DNA of 17,289 nt from UBA2144 sp043819035 (GTDB lineage Bacteria; Patescibacteriota; Gracilibacteria; Peribacterales; Peribacteraceae). The stretch is from the NCBI GenBank assembly GCA_043819035.1, contig JBDRFD010000083.1, forward strand, positions 1 through 17,289, written 5' to 3'. Numbering within the stretch: position 1 is the stretch's first letter; the number at the start of each line of letters is the position of its first letter. The translations under genes and the position numbers were made by a program. Of this stretch, positions 7,387 through 13,859 are shown in pieces. The notes under the pieces are model-generated. The model made no database searches and was not told the origin of the DNA. It worked only from the letters and a program-made list of their open reading frames with translations.

Positions 7387-8139
7387 ATGAAGAGTCGAAC
7401 AATTTTTGGTCTTTTGGTCGTCGTTCTGAGCTTGAGCTTTGCCAAGCGAGGAGATGCTCAAACGGTTGAGCAGCTCAATGCCCAGGCAAACTTACAGATT
7501 TCGCTTGCAAACCTGGCGACTGCCGCGGGTAAGAACAACATCCAGGTCCAGATGGTCGAGGCTGAGGCAAAACTGATTGCTGCTCAGGCAACAATGGTTA
7601 CGGCCATGGCCGGTGCCAACAAAACCAATGCCGAAGCGCTTCATAGCCTGGAACAGGCTCGCAGTTTGGTGTTGGATAACAGCCTGAAAAAGGCCGAGAC
7701 CTTCTACGCAAAAAAAGCCGCCCACGACAACTACAAGACACTGGCTAAGCCACGAACAAGGCCAACCCCGGAGGCTCTGCTTCATTACAGTCAAGTTGCG
7801 TTGCCAATGCCGCTGGAGGAGGAAGATATTGACCGACTTAGTGGCAAAATCAATTGGCATCCGCTTCTTCTGGAAGAGAAGTTCTCCGAGGATCGGGAAC
7901 AGCTTGATGCACTCTATGTCAGCCATCTGGATTACCCCAATGGCAGCCTAGAGGCCAAGGCACTCACCAAAAATATGACCACCATGCTTCGTACTATGGT
8001 TAAGGAAGTACCCGGGTACGAATATGTGAATGCAAAGAATTTCATTCGCAGTTTGGAATTAGAGTTCCAGCCTAAGCGCCAAGAACCGGGACGGACTCGA
8101 AGAGCTGGTGTTGACCAGCTCGCGTCTTTCGCACGATGA
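7387..8139 (+). CDS. Secreted protein of unknown function, probably acquired
   Basis: A 250-residue protein with a clear signal peptide (MKSRTIFGLLVVVLSLSFAK, cleaved around 24-25 after DA). The next 100 residues are Ala/Gln/Asn-rich and helical, followed by a region with INWHPLLLEEKFSEDREQLD and near the C-terminus YVNAKNFIRSLELEF. That combination (an 'I-x-W-P-x-x-L' segment, then a 'Y-x-x-A-x-x-F-x-x-S-L' end) reminds me of small secreted proteins common in Planctomycetes; this is recollection of style, not a search. I reject the longer frame from 7231 because AAAGGAG lies five bases before 7387. It has its own promoter, leader and Shine-Dalgarno, and is flanked by 123-bp direct repeats, all unlike its neighbours. 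Function unknown; foreign origin is inferred. Confidence 0.75.
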   Translation: MKSRTIFGLLVVVLSLSFAKRGDAQTVEQLNAQANLQISLANLATAAGKNNIQVQMVEAEAKLIAAQATMVTAMAGANKTNAEALHSLEQARSLVLDNSLKKAETFYAKKAAHDNYKTLAKPRTRPTPEALLHYSQVALPMPLEEEDIDRLSGKINWHPLLLEEKFSEDREQLDALYVSHLDYPNGSLEAKALTKNMTTMLRTMVKEVPGYEYVNAKNFIRSLELEFQPKRQEPGRTRRAGVDQLASFAR

Positions 8140-8192
8140 TTGCGCTTATGGACACAACAAGCAGAACAAGAAATGAGTAAACCTCAGTGGCT

Positions 8193-8223
8193 TAGCCCTG
8201 TCCCCTACGTGGGGATGGGGCTA
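8193..8223 (+). terminator. Hairpin downstream of the 7387 gene
   Basis: TAGCCC (8193-8198) pairs with GGGCTA (8218-8223), and CCCC (8202-8205) with GGGG (8211-8214), around TACGT. It follows the stop by 53 bp. There is no run of T after it, so intrinsic termination would be weak. Confidence 0.4.
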
Positions 8224-8235
8224 TTGCTTCTAGCT

Positions 8236-8358
8236 ATTGTCTGAATCACGGATTTAGCGGATTAAACGGATTACACGGATTATTATCTCAAAGCTTGTTC
8301 TCCATAAATGGAGATCCGTGAAATCCGTTGAATCTGTGTCATCCGTGATTCAGACAAT
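8236..8358. repeat. ATTGTCTGAA-type hairpin repeat, copy 2
   Basis: A 123-bp element with ends ATTGTCTGAATCACGGAT and ATCCGTGATTCAGACAAT. It is about 95% identical by eye to copy 1 and in the same orientation, so the two are direct repeats enclosing the 7387 gene. It lies about 60 bp past the stop of pyrC (minus strand) and could also serve as that operon's terminator. Confidence 0.85.
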
Positions 8359-8418
8359 TGAAGAAAACAACAAAAACTTGGTTAGATTTATACTACCCTC
8401 CCTACCACCTTCCACCCC

Positions 8419-9627
8419 TCATAAGGCGTTCGGCCTTCGCCCAGCTACGGACAGGCCATCTACATCTATTACTTTCCCGATTACTTTCCAATTTTCATAT
8501 GGTGTCCATCGGCACTTGTAATGAATGTCTTTGCCGCGAATCGTCCACTCTGCTGATGTATCAACTGTAAATTTTGTCTCCCCGGTTTTTCCAAGTCGGA
8601 AGATTCTATTGGGATTCTCGAAACAGAGTTTTTGTATATTCGAATAATGGAATAATTGAATATTGGGGGCAGGGCAATTCGGATTCGGCCAGTCTCCAGA
8701 TGCAACAGTGAGCAGAAGAGGTAGCATCGTCTCCACTCCGGGAACACCACTTGGAGCACTCAGTGCGTCATCGATTTTTTTCTCTTCGAACGTATGCGGC
8801 GCATGATCAGTTACGATGCAGTCAACGGTTCCATCTGCAATGCCATCCCAAAGAACCTGTTGTTCAGAGGGGGTACGAAGCGGGGGATTTATTTTTCCCA
8901 ATGCCCCAAGTGTTTTGTAGTCATCTGTCGTGAGGAAAAGGTGATGTGGAGTGACTTCACAGGTTACATTCACATTTTGTTCCTTCGCTTCACGAACAAG
9001 TTCAATCCCCTGAGAAGTGGAAAGATGCGCAATATGCAGCTGTGTTCCGTATTTGGTAGCCAAATTGATAGCATCTTCAATGGCCTTTGCTTCCGCAGCA
9101 CAAGGACGCATGAGCGAATGGTAGGAGACATCAGGCGTGTCATCCTTCGCCGAGCTCAGGATGACACTTTTAGCTTCTTCGTTAATCTCAGCATCCTCAC
9201 AGTGCGCAACAAGTGGTACATTCAATTCTGCACAGACTTTAAATGCTTCCTCGATCACTTCCTGAGAAGCGCCTTGATCGCCCGTTGAGTGATCGAAAAA
9301 GACCTTCGCACCGGGGCAGCGCTTCCTGAGTTTTTCATCGTCCCAAAGTTTTTTTAATTCCTCCAAATGTTCCGGCTGTGTCACTCCAAAGAATAATCGG
9401 ATATCGCAGTTGGTAATTTTTGACGCTCGTTCAACTTTATCTCTGAAAGCTTTAACTGAAGAAGTTGGAGGATTTGTATTTGGCATGTCACACACTGTGA
9501 AGACCCCACCGGCATTAGCCGCAGCAGACTCTGACTTCATATCTCCTTTATGTTCAAAACCGGGCTCGCGGAAGTGAACGTGGCAGTCGATCAGCCCCGG
9601 AAGTTGAAGAGCTGTTTCAGTCATCAT
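8419..9627 (-). CDS. pyrC: Dihydroorotase (type I)
   Basis: A 402-residue zinc amidohydrolase that closes N-carbamoyl-aspartate to dihydroorotate, step three of pyrimidine synthesis. The metal site is complete: HVHFREPG (His16, His18), Lys108 in GAKVFFD as the carboxylated lysine, His142 in AHCED, His201 in IAHLST and Asp274 in TDHAPH. CEVTPHHL (223-230) and KINPPLR (245-251) are also typical of class I enzymes. The ATG overlaps the pyrB stop as ATGA, implying translational coupling. Two odd segments lie away from the active site: SVILSSAKDD (154-163), coded by a perfect inverted repeat, and NIQLFHYSNIQ (322-332), coded by a repeat found again at 16188. The C-terminal strand region is present. 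All catalytic residues are kept, so I expect an active enzyme. Confidence 0.95.
   Translation of the reverse strand: MMTETALQLPGLIDCHVHFREPGFEHKGDMKSESAAANAGGVFTVCDMPNTNPPTSSVKAFRDKVERASKITNCDIRLFFGVTQPEHLEELKKLWDDEKLRKRCPGAKVFFDHSTGDQGASQEVIEEAFKVCAELNVPLVAHCEDAEINEEAKSVILSSAKDDTPDVSYHSLMRPCAAEAKAIEDAINLATKYGTQLHIAHLSTSQGIELVREAKEQNVNVTCEVTPHHLFLTTDDYKTLGALGKINPPLRTPSEQQVLWDGIADGTVDCIVTDHAPHTFEEKKIDDALSAPSGVPGVETMLPLLLTVASGDWPNPNCPAPNIQLFHYSNIQKLCFENPNRIFRLGKTGETKFTVDTSAEWTIRGKDIHYKCRWTPYENWKVIGKVIDVDGLSVAGRRPNAL
8638..8659. repeat. Shared 20-bp repeat inside pyrC
   Basis: ATTCGAATAATGGAATAATT starts here inside pyrC and occurs again at about 16188-16207 in an intergenic gap. The surrounding bases form 8-bp units (GAATAATG, GAATAATT, GAATATTG). 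In pyrC it encodes LFHYSNI on the minus strand. Confidence 0.6.
9137..9167. repeat. REP-like palindrome inside pyrC
   Basis: GTGTCATCCT (9137-9146) and AGGATGACAC (9158-9167) are perfect inverted repeats around an 11-base loop that contains GAGCTC. The form TCATCCT...CGAAGGATGAC-like is that of REP elements usually found between genes. Here it is in frame and encodes SVILSSAKDD. Confidence 0.75.
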
Positions 9628-10541
9628 GCTTTCCCAAGTAACATCGCAAGCAACGCCATGCGCAGCGGAACCCCGTTACGCGCCTGACGGAAGTAGGCGG
9701 CGTTTGGGAGGGAATCAACGTCCTCGGAAATCTCTCCGATGCGCGGAAGGGGATGCATCACCGTGACGCCTTTACCTTCCACATGTTTCGCTTCGAGTAC
9801 GTACTTGAGCTTAAGCCGTTCAAACTCACTCTTATCTTCGAACCGCTCCTCCTGCACGCGCGTCATATAGATGATGTCTGCATCAAGCCCCGCCTCAAGT
9901 TCTTCCGTCTCTGTATATTCAATCCCTTTCTCCTTGAAGAAGCTTGTAACCTTAGGCGGCATCGTGAGTTCCTTTGGAGAAACGAGCGTGAACGTCACAT
10001 CGTTGTAGAGCCCAAGTAGGAAACTGACGGAGTGCACCGTGCGTCCGAACTTCAGGTCACCGACCATTGCAATCCTGAGACCATCGAGTTTCCCTTTTTC
10101 TTTTTGAATCGTGTACAAATCGAGCAGTGCTTGTGTGGGGTGCTGCCCGGGGCCGTCTCCTGCATTGATGAACGGAACGGGACTCACCGCTGCGGCACGA
10201 TCGGCGCTGCCTTGCTCCGGGTGACGCATCGCAATGATGTCCGCATACTGGCCGACAACTTTGATCGTGTCTTCAACCGTCTCCCCTTTATAGAGAGAAC
10301 TAAACTGCCATCCATCGGCAGTGATGATGAAGCCACCCAAACGTTGCATAGCTGTTTCGAAGCTGAGACGCGTGCGTGTGCTTGGTTCGTAGAAAAGCGT
10401 TGCTAGGATCTTTCCTCGCAATAAATCATTCCCTCCTTTTCCCAGAACCTTCTCCATTTTCTCTGTCACCTTCAAAATACTGTCCGTATCTTCTCGCGAG
10501 AGTTGTTTTGTGGAAGTTAAGTGCTGGAAGGAGAGAGGCAT
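9624..10541 (-). CDS. pyrB: Aspartate carbamoyltransferase catalytic chain
   Basis: A 305-residue enzyme that condenses carbamoyl phosphate with aspartate, the committed step of pyrimidine synthesis. Carbamoyl-phosphate binding is shown by FYEPSTRTRLSFE (STRTR at 54-58 from this start), the mobile SSLYKGET loop with its lysine, and MRHPEQG. GDGPGQHPTQALLDLYT, GDLKFGRTVHS and MHPLPRIGEI follow in the right order, with RQARNGVPLRMALL at the C-terminus. I prefer ATG 10539-10541, which matches the usual length and has an extended -10 (TGTCATACT, 10555-10563) close upstream; the alternative ATG at 10574 adds 11 residues. It forms an operon with pyrC, overlapping by four bases. No regulatory chain gene (pyrI) is in the window. 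Call is firm; start is less sure. Confidence 0.95.
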   Translation of the reverse strand: MPLSFQHLTSTKQLSREDTDSILKVTEKMEKVLGKGGNDLLRGKILATLFYEPSTRTRLSFETAMQRLGGFIITADGWQFSSLYKGETVEDTIKVVGQYADIIAMRHPEQGSADRAAAVSPVPFINAGDGPGQHPTQALLDLYTIQKEKGKLDGLRIAMVGDLKFGRTVHSVSFLLGLYNDVTFTLVSPKELTMPPKVTSFFKEKGIEYTETEELEAGLDADIIYMTRVQEERFEDKSEFERLKLKYVLEAKHVEGKGVTVMHPLPRIGEISEDVDSLPNAAYFRQARNGVPLRMALLAMLLGKA

Positions 10542-10598
10542 TCTGTGGGGGAAGAGTATGACAAATTCTACCATCTGTCTAATAAGTTATGTGGGTAA

Positions 10599-10627
10599 TT
10601 GACAAACCATCACTTAATCACTAAATC
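10599..10627 (+). promoter_or_regulatory. Promoter of RNA unit A; overlaps a pyrBC-facing TTGTCA
   Basis: TTGACA (10599-10604), a 17-bp spacer and TAAATC (10622-10627) on the plus strand, giving a start near 10634. The -10 is poor. The same bases read on the minus strand give TTGTCA (10600-10605), a possible -35 for pyrB. Confidence 0.4.
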
Positions 10628-10633
10628 TGTATT

Positions 10634-10714
10634 AGCGTTGCTTGGCGCAACGTCTGCCCCTGGTGGCTCCTGTGGTTTTGCCCTTGCCACATGCTACCAG
10701 GGGCGCTTTTCTTT
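10634..10714 (+). ncRNA. RNA-like unit A with terminator
   Basis: An 80-nt unit with no reading frame of interest. A small hairpin CGTTG/CAACG (10636-10652) is followed by a strong stem GCCCCTGGT (10656-10664) with ACCAGGGGC (10696-10704), containing an inner TGTGG/CCACA stem. GC and then TTTTCTTT (10707-10714) make a good intrinsic terminator for plus-strand transcription. It may be a small RNA or just the end of a leader; a TTGACA lies 35 bp upstream. Confidence 0.5.
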
Positions 10715-10780
10715 ATTAATTCTTTGAAAAGTCCACACTCTTCATGCAAGATATACCTGTCTAAACGTGTTTTAGATAAA

Positions 10781-10929
10781 GCCCCCCCGACAGTAAAGGA
10801 ACTATGCTGATCCTTGCTGTCGGAACCAATCCCTCCAGTGGGTGTGCGTAAGTGTTTGTAAGCCCTTGAGCGATGAGGCTTGCCAACCGAGCGATCTTCG
10901 GCGCTCCGCCCCCACTGGAGGGGGATTTT
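10781..10929 (+). ncRNA. RNA-like unit B/C, branched structure
   Basis: Starts with seven C, then hairpin CCGACAG/CTGTCGG (10787-10823) with an inner AAGGA/TCCTT. A 15-bp closing stem AATCCCTCCAGTGGG (10828-10842) pairs with 10911-10927, leaving two bulged G. Inside it are two hairpins, AAGCC/GGCTT (10860-10881) and GAGCG/CGCTC (10889-10906), making a three-way junction. Four T follow the right arm. No clear promoter precedes it, so it could be co-transcribed with unit A. No known riboswitch family matched by eye. Confidence 0.45.
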
Positions 10930-10986
10930 AATGTGTTTAACAGGCATTGTTTTGACAGACATCTAGTCCTGTATCACCATGAAACA

Positions 10987-11094
10987 AGCGATTGCTGGCT
11001 GGTCCCGGTGATCGTTAGTCCCCCCTTCGGTGGCCGAATTCTTCCGCCAATCTGGCGCAAGAGTTGAGCACACGCGCTGTCGAAGGGGGGCGTT
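10987..11094 (+). ncRNA. RNA-like unit D
   Basis: A 10-bp closing stem CCCCCCTTCG (11020-11029) with CGAAGGGGGG (11081-11090), then CGTTT. The left arm can instead form a local hairpin TTCGG-TGG-CCGAA (11026-11038). GCGC (11055-11058) and GCGC (11074-11077) can pair inside. TTGACA at 10952-10957 is a possible -35, but the -10 at 17-bp spacing (CACCAT) is weak. The T-run is short. Function unknown. Confidence 0.4.
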
Positions 11095-11113
11095 TAAAAG
11101 TTCTACAAAAAAA

Positions 11114-11141
11114 TTGACAGCATAGGATTTTGGAGTTTAAT
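11114..11141 (+). promoter_or_regulatory. Promoter of RNA unit E
   Basis: A perfect -35 TTGACA (11114-11119), a 16-bp spacer and -10 TTTAAT (11136-11141, five of six). The predicted start (about 11147-11149) falls exactly on the first base of the long stem of unit E, which supports a free-standing RNA gene. Confidence 0.65.
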
Positions 11142-11146
11142 GCCCC

Positions 11147-11331
11147 AGTCCCCCCTGAGTCACTCTCAGGTGGGTGCGCCCTAGCAAATTTGTTGAGACG
11201 AATGTACAAAGGATTGTGCGAAGGCATCTTCTCACCCGGAGCAATCCGAAGGAGCTGATCCGCCCGAACCATCCACGATCGTCTCATATGCGCAATGGAG
11301 CGCGCCCCCCGATTCAGGGGGGACTTTTTTG
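11147..11331 (+). ncRNA. Structured small RNA, possibly 6S-like (unit E)
   Basis: About 185 nt bounded by a promoter and a terminator. The ends AGTCCCCCCTGAGTC (11147-11161) and GATTCAGGGGGGACT (11311-11325) form a 15-bp stem with one G-U pair. GGGTGCGC (11172-11179) pairs with GCGCGCCC (11300-11307). Then comes an open bubble of 15 and 14 nt (11180-11194 and 11286-11299). Beyond it are GAGACGA/TCGTCTC (11195-11201, 11279-11285) and inner stems GGATTG/CAATCC and GAAG/CTTC. Six T (11325-11330) end it. A rod of this length with a central bubble is the layout of 6S RNA, which binds sigma-70 RNA polymerase; I cannot confirm family membership from sequence motifs. The local hairpin CCTGAG/CTCAGG (11155-11170) is an alternative fold. 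Confidence 0.55.
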
Positions 11332-11373
11332 TCTGGAACTAGGATTTTCATGATTGGAAGGATTACATGGCAC

Positions 11374-11497
11374 ATTGTCTGAACCACAGATTACACAGAT
11401 TAAGGGATTACACAGATATATTGTATCCAAGTTTGTTGTTTCTAAAACAACAATCGGTGAAATCTGTGTAATCCGTGCAATCTGTGGTTCAGACAAT
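11374..11497. repeat. ATTGTCTGAA-type hairpin repeat, copy 3 (diverged)
   Basis: A 124-bp element with ends ATTGTCTGAACCACAGATTA and TCTGTGGTTCAGACAAT, the same terminal ATTGTCTGAA as copies 1 and 2. Its inner units follow a CAGATT/ATCTGTG variant and its loop differs (a TTGTTGTTTC/AAAACAACAA hairpin). It lies 28 bp upstream of the flippase start, so its transcript could carry the hairpin in its leader. Confidence 0.8.
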
Positions 11498-11525
11498 GTA
11501 GCTCAGACAACACACAAGCGGTAAG

Positions 11526-12983
11526 ATGCCTCCAATGTCCACCAAAAAAATTGCCACCTCCACCTTCTGGCAACTCGGGAGCCAAGTGACCATGGCAGCA
11601 CTGAGTATTCTTACAGTGAAGTTTGTGGCGGTGGGCTTAAGTAAAGAGCTCGCCGGAAATTACAACTCTGCATATGGTTTTCTTCAGCTCTTTGGAATAC
11701 TTGCTGATTTTGGTTTGTATGCAGTCGCGGTGCGCGAAGTGAGTCGCAGTGACAGGAAGGAAGATGTGCTTGGCGCACTTATTATTCTACGTTCTCTAAT
11801 GCTCGTATTTTCACTTAGTATCGCCCTCATCTTTGTGTGGCTCATCCCTATGTGGAAAGGGACACCGCTTCCGTTGAGCGTAACGATCGCTTCGCTTGTT
11901 CCTTTCTTCACACTGCTCGCAGGAATTATCCGCACTGTGTTCCAGGTGAATTACAAAATGCACTTCGTCTTTATTGCAGAGGTTGCACAACGAATCCTGA
12001 CCGTCATATTCATCGGACTCTTCATCCTCTTTGGAATTCGCGGAAGCCATGATCTGCACATTCTGCACCTCTTCCTCTTCATTGGTGGTATTGGCGCGTT
12101 CCTCCTCTTCTTCCTCTCGCTTACATATGGGAATCGGTTGATGAAAATACGACCACACTGGGATACAGACCTTTTGAAGCAACTTGCAAAATCTGCTGCG
12201 CCCTTTGGCATCGCTTTCCTCTGCATGGCGCTCTACCGGCAATTCGATGTGACATTAATTGCACTTTTGCGCCCGGACTTTGAACTGCAGAATGCTTACT
12301 ACGGATTCGTCGTGCGTATGGCGGACATGGGATTTTTGATTCCAACATTTTTGCTGAACTCGACGCTTCCGATCCTGAGTGAACGTGATGCAAACGGAGA
12401 AGACACACGCTCACTGCTTGGAAAAACATTTTTGATAATCCTGATTCTCGGATCGATCTCTCTTCTCTTCTCTGTCCTCTGGTCACGTCCACTGATACAA
12501 CTGCTTACAACTGATTCGTATTTAAGTACTCTTACTCGCCCGGGTTCAGACACCGCACTAAGGCTCCTTGGTCTTCCGATGTTTCTTAATGGTATCGTTA
12601 TCTTTGGATTTTATGTGCTTCTCACTAAGCTGCAGTGGAAGCGACTTGTAGCCACCCTTCTTATCGGAGTCGTAATATCACTGGGGCTGAACTTCTGGCT
12701 GATTCCGCTTCATGGATTTGTTGGGGCTGCAACTGTATCAATAGTTGTGCATTTTTTCCTTGCAGTTTTCCTGCTGAAACACAGTTCAAAGGCAATGCCG
12801 TTTACTCTTCCAAATAAACAGATCGGCCAGTGGCTTCTTTTCTCACTGATACTTGGCGGGGGATTGTGGTTCGCACATCCTCTTTTAACCAGTGAGATCA
12901 GAACTCTTATCGGGCTTGTAATTGCAGCTCTCTTTATGGGAATTCTTGTTTGGATTACGGGATTGAAAAAGGTGCTTTTGTAG
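11526..12983 (+). CDS. Oligosaccharide flippase, Wzx/MATE-like (MOP superfamily)
   Basis: A 485-residue polytopic membrane protein with about 12-14 hydrophobic helices, the length and layout of polysaccharide-biosynthesis (Wzx/RfbX-type) flippases that move lipid-linked sugars across the membrane. The N-terminus KKIATSTFWQLGSQVTMAAL followed by NYNSAYGFLQLFGILADFGL and AVREVSR is characteristic: an early 'Y-G/L-x-D-F-G-L' stretch and a basic cytoplasmic loop. The C-terminal half has LGLPMFLNGIVIFGFYVLLT and LGLNFWLIPLHGFVGAATVS, matching the second repeat of the fold. No glycosyltransferase is next to it, so the substrate is unknown. The start may be ATG 11526 or the in-frame ATG 11535; no Shine-Dalgarno decides. 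MurJ is less likely because its signature residues are not evident. Confidence 0.85.
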   Translation: MPPMSTKKIATSTFWQLGSQVTMAALSILTVKFVAVGLSKELAGNYNSAYGFLQLFGILADFGLYAVAVREVSRSDRKEDVLGALIILRSLMLVFSLSIALIFVWLIPMWKGTPLPLSVTIASLVPFFTLLAGIIRTVFQVNYKMHFVFIAEVAQRILTVIFIGLFILFGIRGSHDLHILHLFLFIGGIGAFLLFFLSLTYGNRLMKIRPHWDTDLLKQLAKSAAPFGIAFLCMALYRQFDVTLIALLRPDFELQNAYYGFVVRMADMGFLIPTFLLNSTLPILSERDANGEDTRSLLGKTFLIILILGSISLLFSVLWSRPLIQLLTTDSYLSTLTRPGSDTALRLLGLPMFLNGIVIFGFYVLLTKLQWKRLVATLLIGVVISLGLNFWLIPLHGFVGAATVSIVVHFFLAVFLLKHSSKAMPFTLPNKQIGQWLLFSLILGGGLWFAHPLLTSEIRTLIGLVIAALFMGILVWITGLKKVLL

Positions 12984-13005
12984 TTGTTTTTTTGTTTCTT
13001 AGGAG

Positions 13006-13146
13006 TCACTCCGTCAACGAACCTGCTCTTTTTTAGGATTTTCTCATTTTGACACTTGCGAAAATCACTGAATCACTCCGTCAACGAACCTACCTCTTTA
13101 TTTTGTTGATATTTCTTCATTTAGACACTTGCGCAAATCACTGAAT
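13006..13146. repeat. Tandem repeat, left part (two copies)
   Basis: TTGCGAAAATCACTGAAT (13056-13073) and TTGCGCAAATCACTGAAT (13129-13146) are 73 bp apart. Each is preceded by a similar 20-bp T-rich stretch ending GACAC. TCACTCCGTCAACGAACCT occurs at 13006-13024 and 13073-13091. With the copies at 13753 and 13825 this makes a diverged array of about 72-bp period. Confidence 0.75.
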
Positions 13147-13159
13147 GAAGTTTATTCCA

Positions 13160-13730
13160 CCCGGGTGCAATACCCCGCAGCTTTGCTGCGTTTCCATCCG
13201 AGACTGAAGGTAGAATGAGCGCATGAGTAAACTCATCCATAAGCAGCACAATGTTTCTTGTCTTCTCTACCGCTTTGTCTGTCCTGCCAAATACAGTAGG
13301 AAGGTCTTCAGCGAGATCGTGGAACAATCACTGAAGGAAATCTGCAACGACATCGAAGTTCGCTACGAAATCACGTTCGTGGGAATCGGTGCAGATGAAG
13401 ATCATGTGCATTTCCTCGTGCAATCCGTTTCCGTGCAGTCACCCAAAAGAATCATTCAGGCAATTAAGAGTGCCACGGCAAGAGCATTGTTCAAACGTCA
13501 TCCCGAGATCAAGAAAATTCTCTGGGGCACCGCCCTGTGGACCAGCGGTTACTATGTCAATACGGTAGGGAGGAAAAGCAATGAGGAATCCGTTCAATGC
13601 TACGTTCAGAACCAAGGAGGTACCTACAAACAGCTCCAGCGAAAAGAACTTATTGATCAGCTCGCTCTGTTCTAGTGAGACAGGGGATACCGCGTCAGCT
13701 CGCTGCGCGGTAGTTCATTTTTATCAAGAC
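13160..13730 (+). mobile_element. IS200/IS605-type insertion sequence (ends approximate)
   Basis: The transposase gene is framed by subterminal hairpins, as in this family: CGCAGC-TTT-GCTGCG (13176-13190) on the left, and TACCGCG/CGCGGTA with an inner CAGC/GCTG (13688-13712) on the right. No terminal inverted repeats or target duplication are expected for this family. The tips cannot be set to the base. It lies between the second and third copies of the 72-bp-period repeat; removing about 550 bp would restore that spacing. Confidence 0.7.
13223..13675 (+). CDS. tnpA: IS200/IS605-family transposase TnpA (Y1, HUH)
   Basis: A 150-residue single-strand DNA transposase. The HUH motif is DHVHFLVQ (His61 and His63). 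The catalytic tyrosine with its YxxxQ helix is YVQNQ (Tyr127, Gln131). WTSGYYVNTVGR (106-117) is the usual stretch between them. Length is normal and the frame is intact, so the element may still be active. It acts on the hairpins at the element's ends and moves by single-strand excision and insertion. No tnpB/IscB partner follows. The ATG at 13223 is preceded at 16 bp by a weak AAGGT; an earlier ATG at 13215 meets a stop at once. Confidence 0.95.
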   Translation: MSKLIHKQHNVSCLLYRFVCPAKYSRKVFSEIVEQSLKEICNDIEVRYEITFVGIGADEDHVHFLVQSVSVQSPKRIIQAIKSATARALFKRHPEIKKILWGTALWTSGYYVNTVGRKSNEESVQCYVQNQGGTYKQLQRKELIDQLALF

Positions 13731-13752
13731 TGCGATTCTCTCATTATGAGAT

Positions 13753-13842
13753 TTGCGCAAATCACTGAATAACAAAGTATTTGTTTTTTCTTATAAAAAA
13801 CCCTGATTTTCCTTGTTTATGCATTTGCGCAAATCACTGAAT
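13753..13842. repeat. Tandem repeat, right part (two copies); candidate operators
   Basis: TTGCGCAAATCACTGAAT at 13753-13770 and 13825-13842, 72 bp apart. In both, the core extends to the perfect palindrome ATTTGCGCAAAT. The second copy is just upstream of the ArsR-type regulator start at 13860, and its TTGCGC could be a -35 for TATGTT (13848-13853, 17-bp spacing). An operator role for the regulator is plausible but unproven. Confidence 0.6.
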
Positions 13843-13859
13843 GAAATTATGTTATTCCC

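Noticed and set aside
7150..8235. Composite transposon
   Set aside because: The flanking 123-bp repeats have no transposase, and I see no target duplication; only a repeat-flanked cargo can be claimed.
10621..10962. 113-residue minus-strand reading frame
   Set aside because: It runs through the palindromic stems of units A to C, has low-complexity composition and no start signal; the RNA structures explain the bases better.
11015..11287. 90-residue minus-strand reading frame
   Set aside because: It overlaps two stem-terminated RNA units and shows no protein-family feature.
13006..13842. Possible CRISPR array (18-38-bp repeats at about 72-bp spacing)
   Set aside because: Copies are few and diverged, the first two spacers are near-identical to each other, and no cas gene is near.
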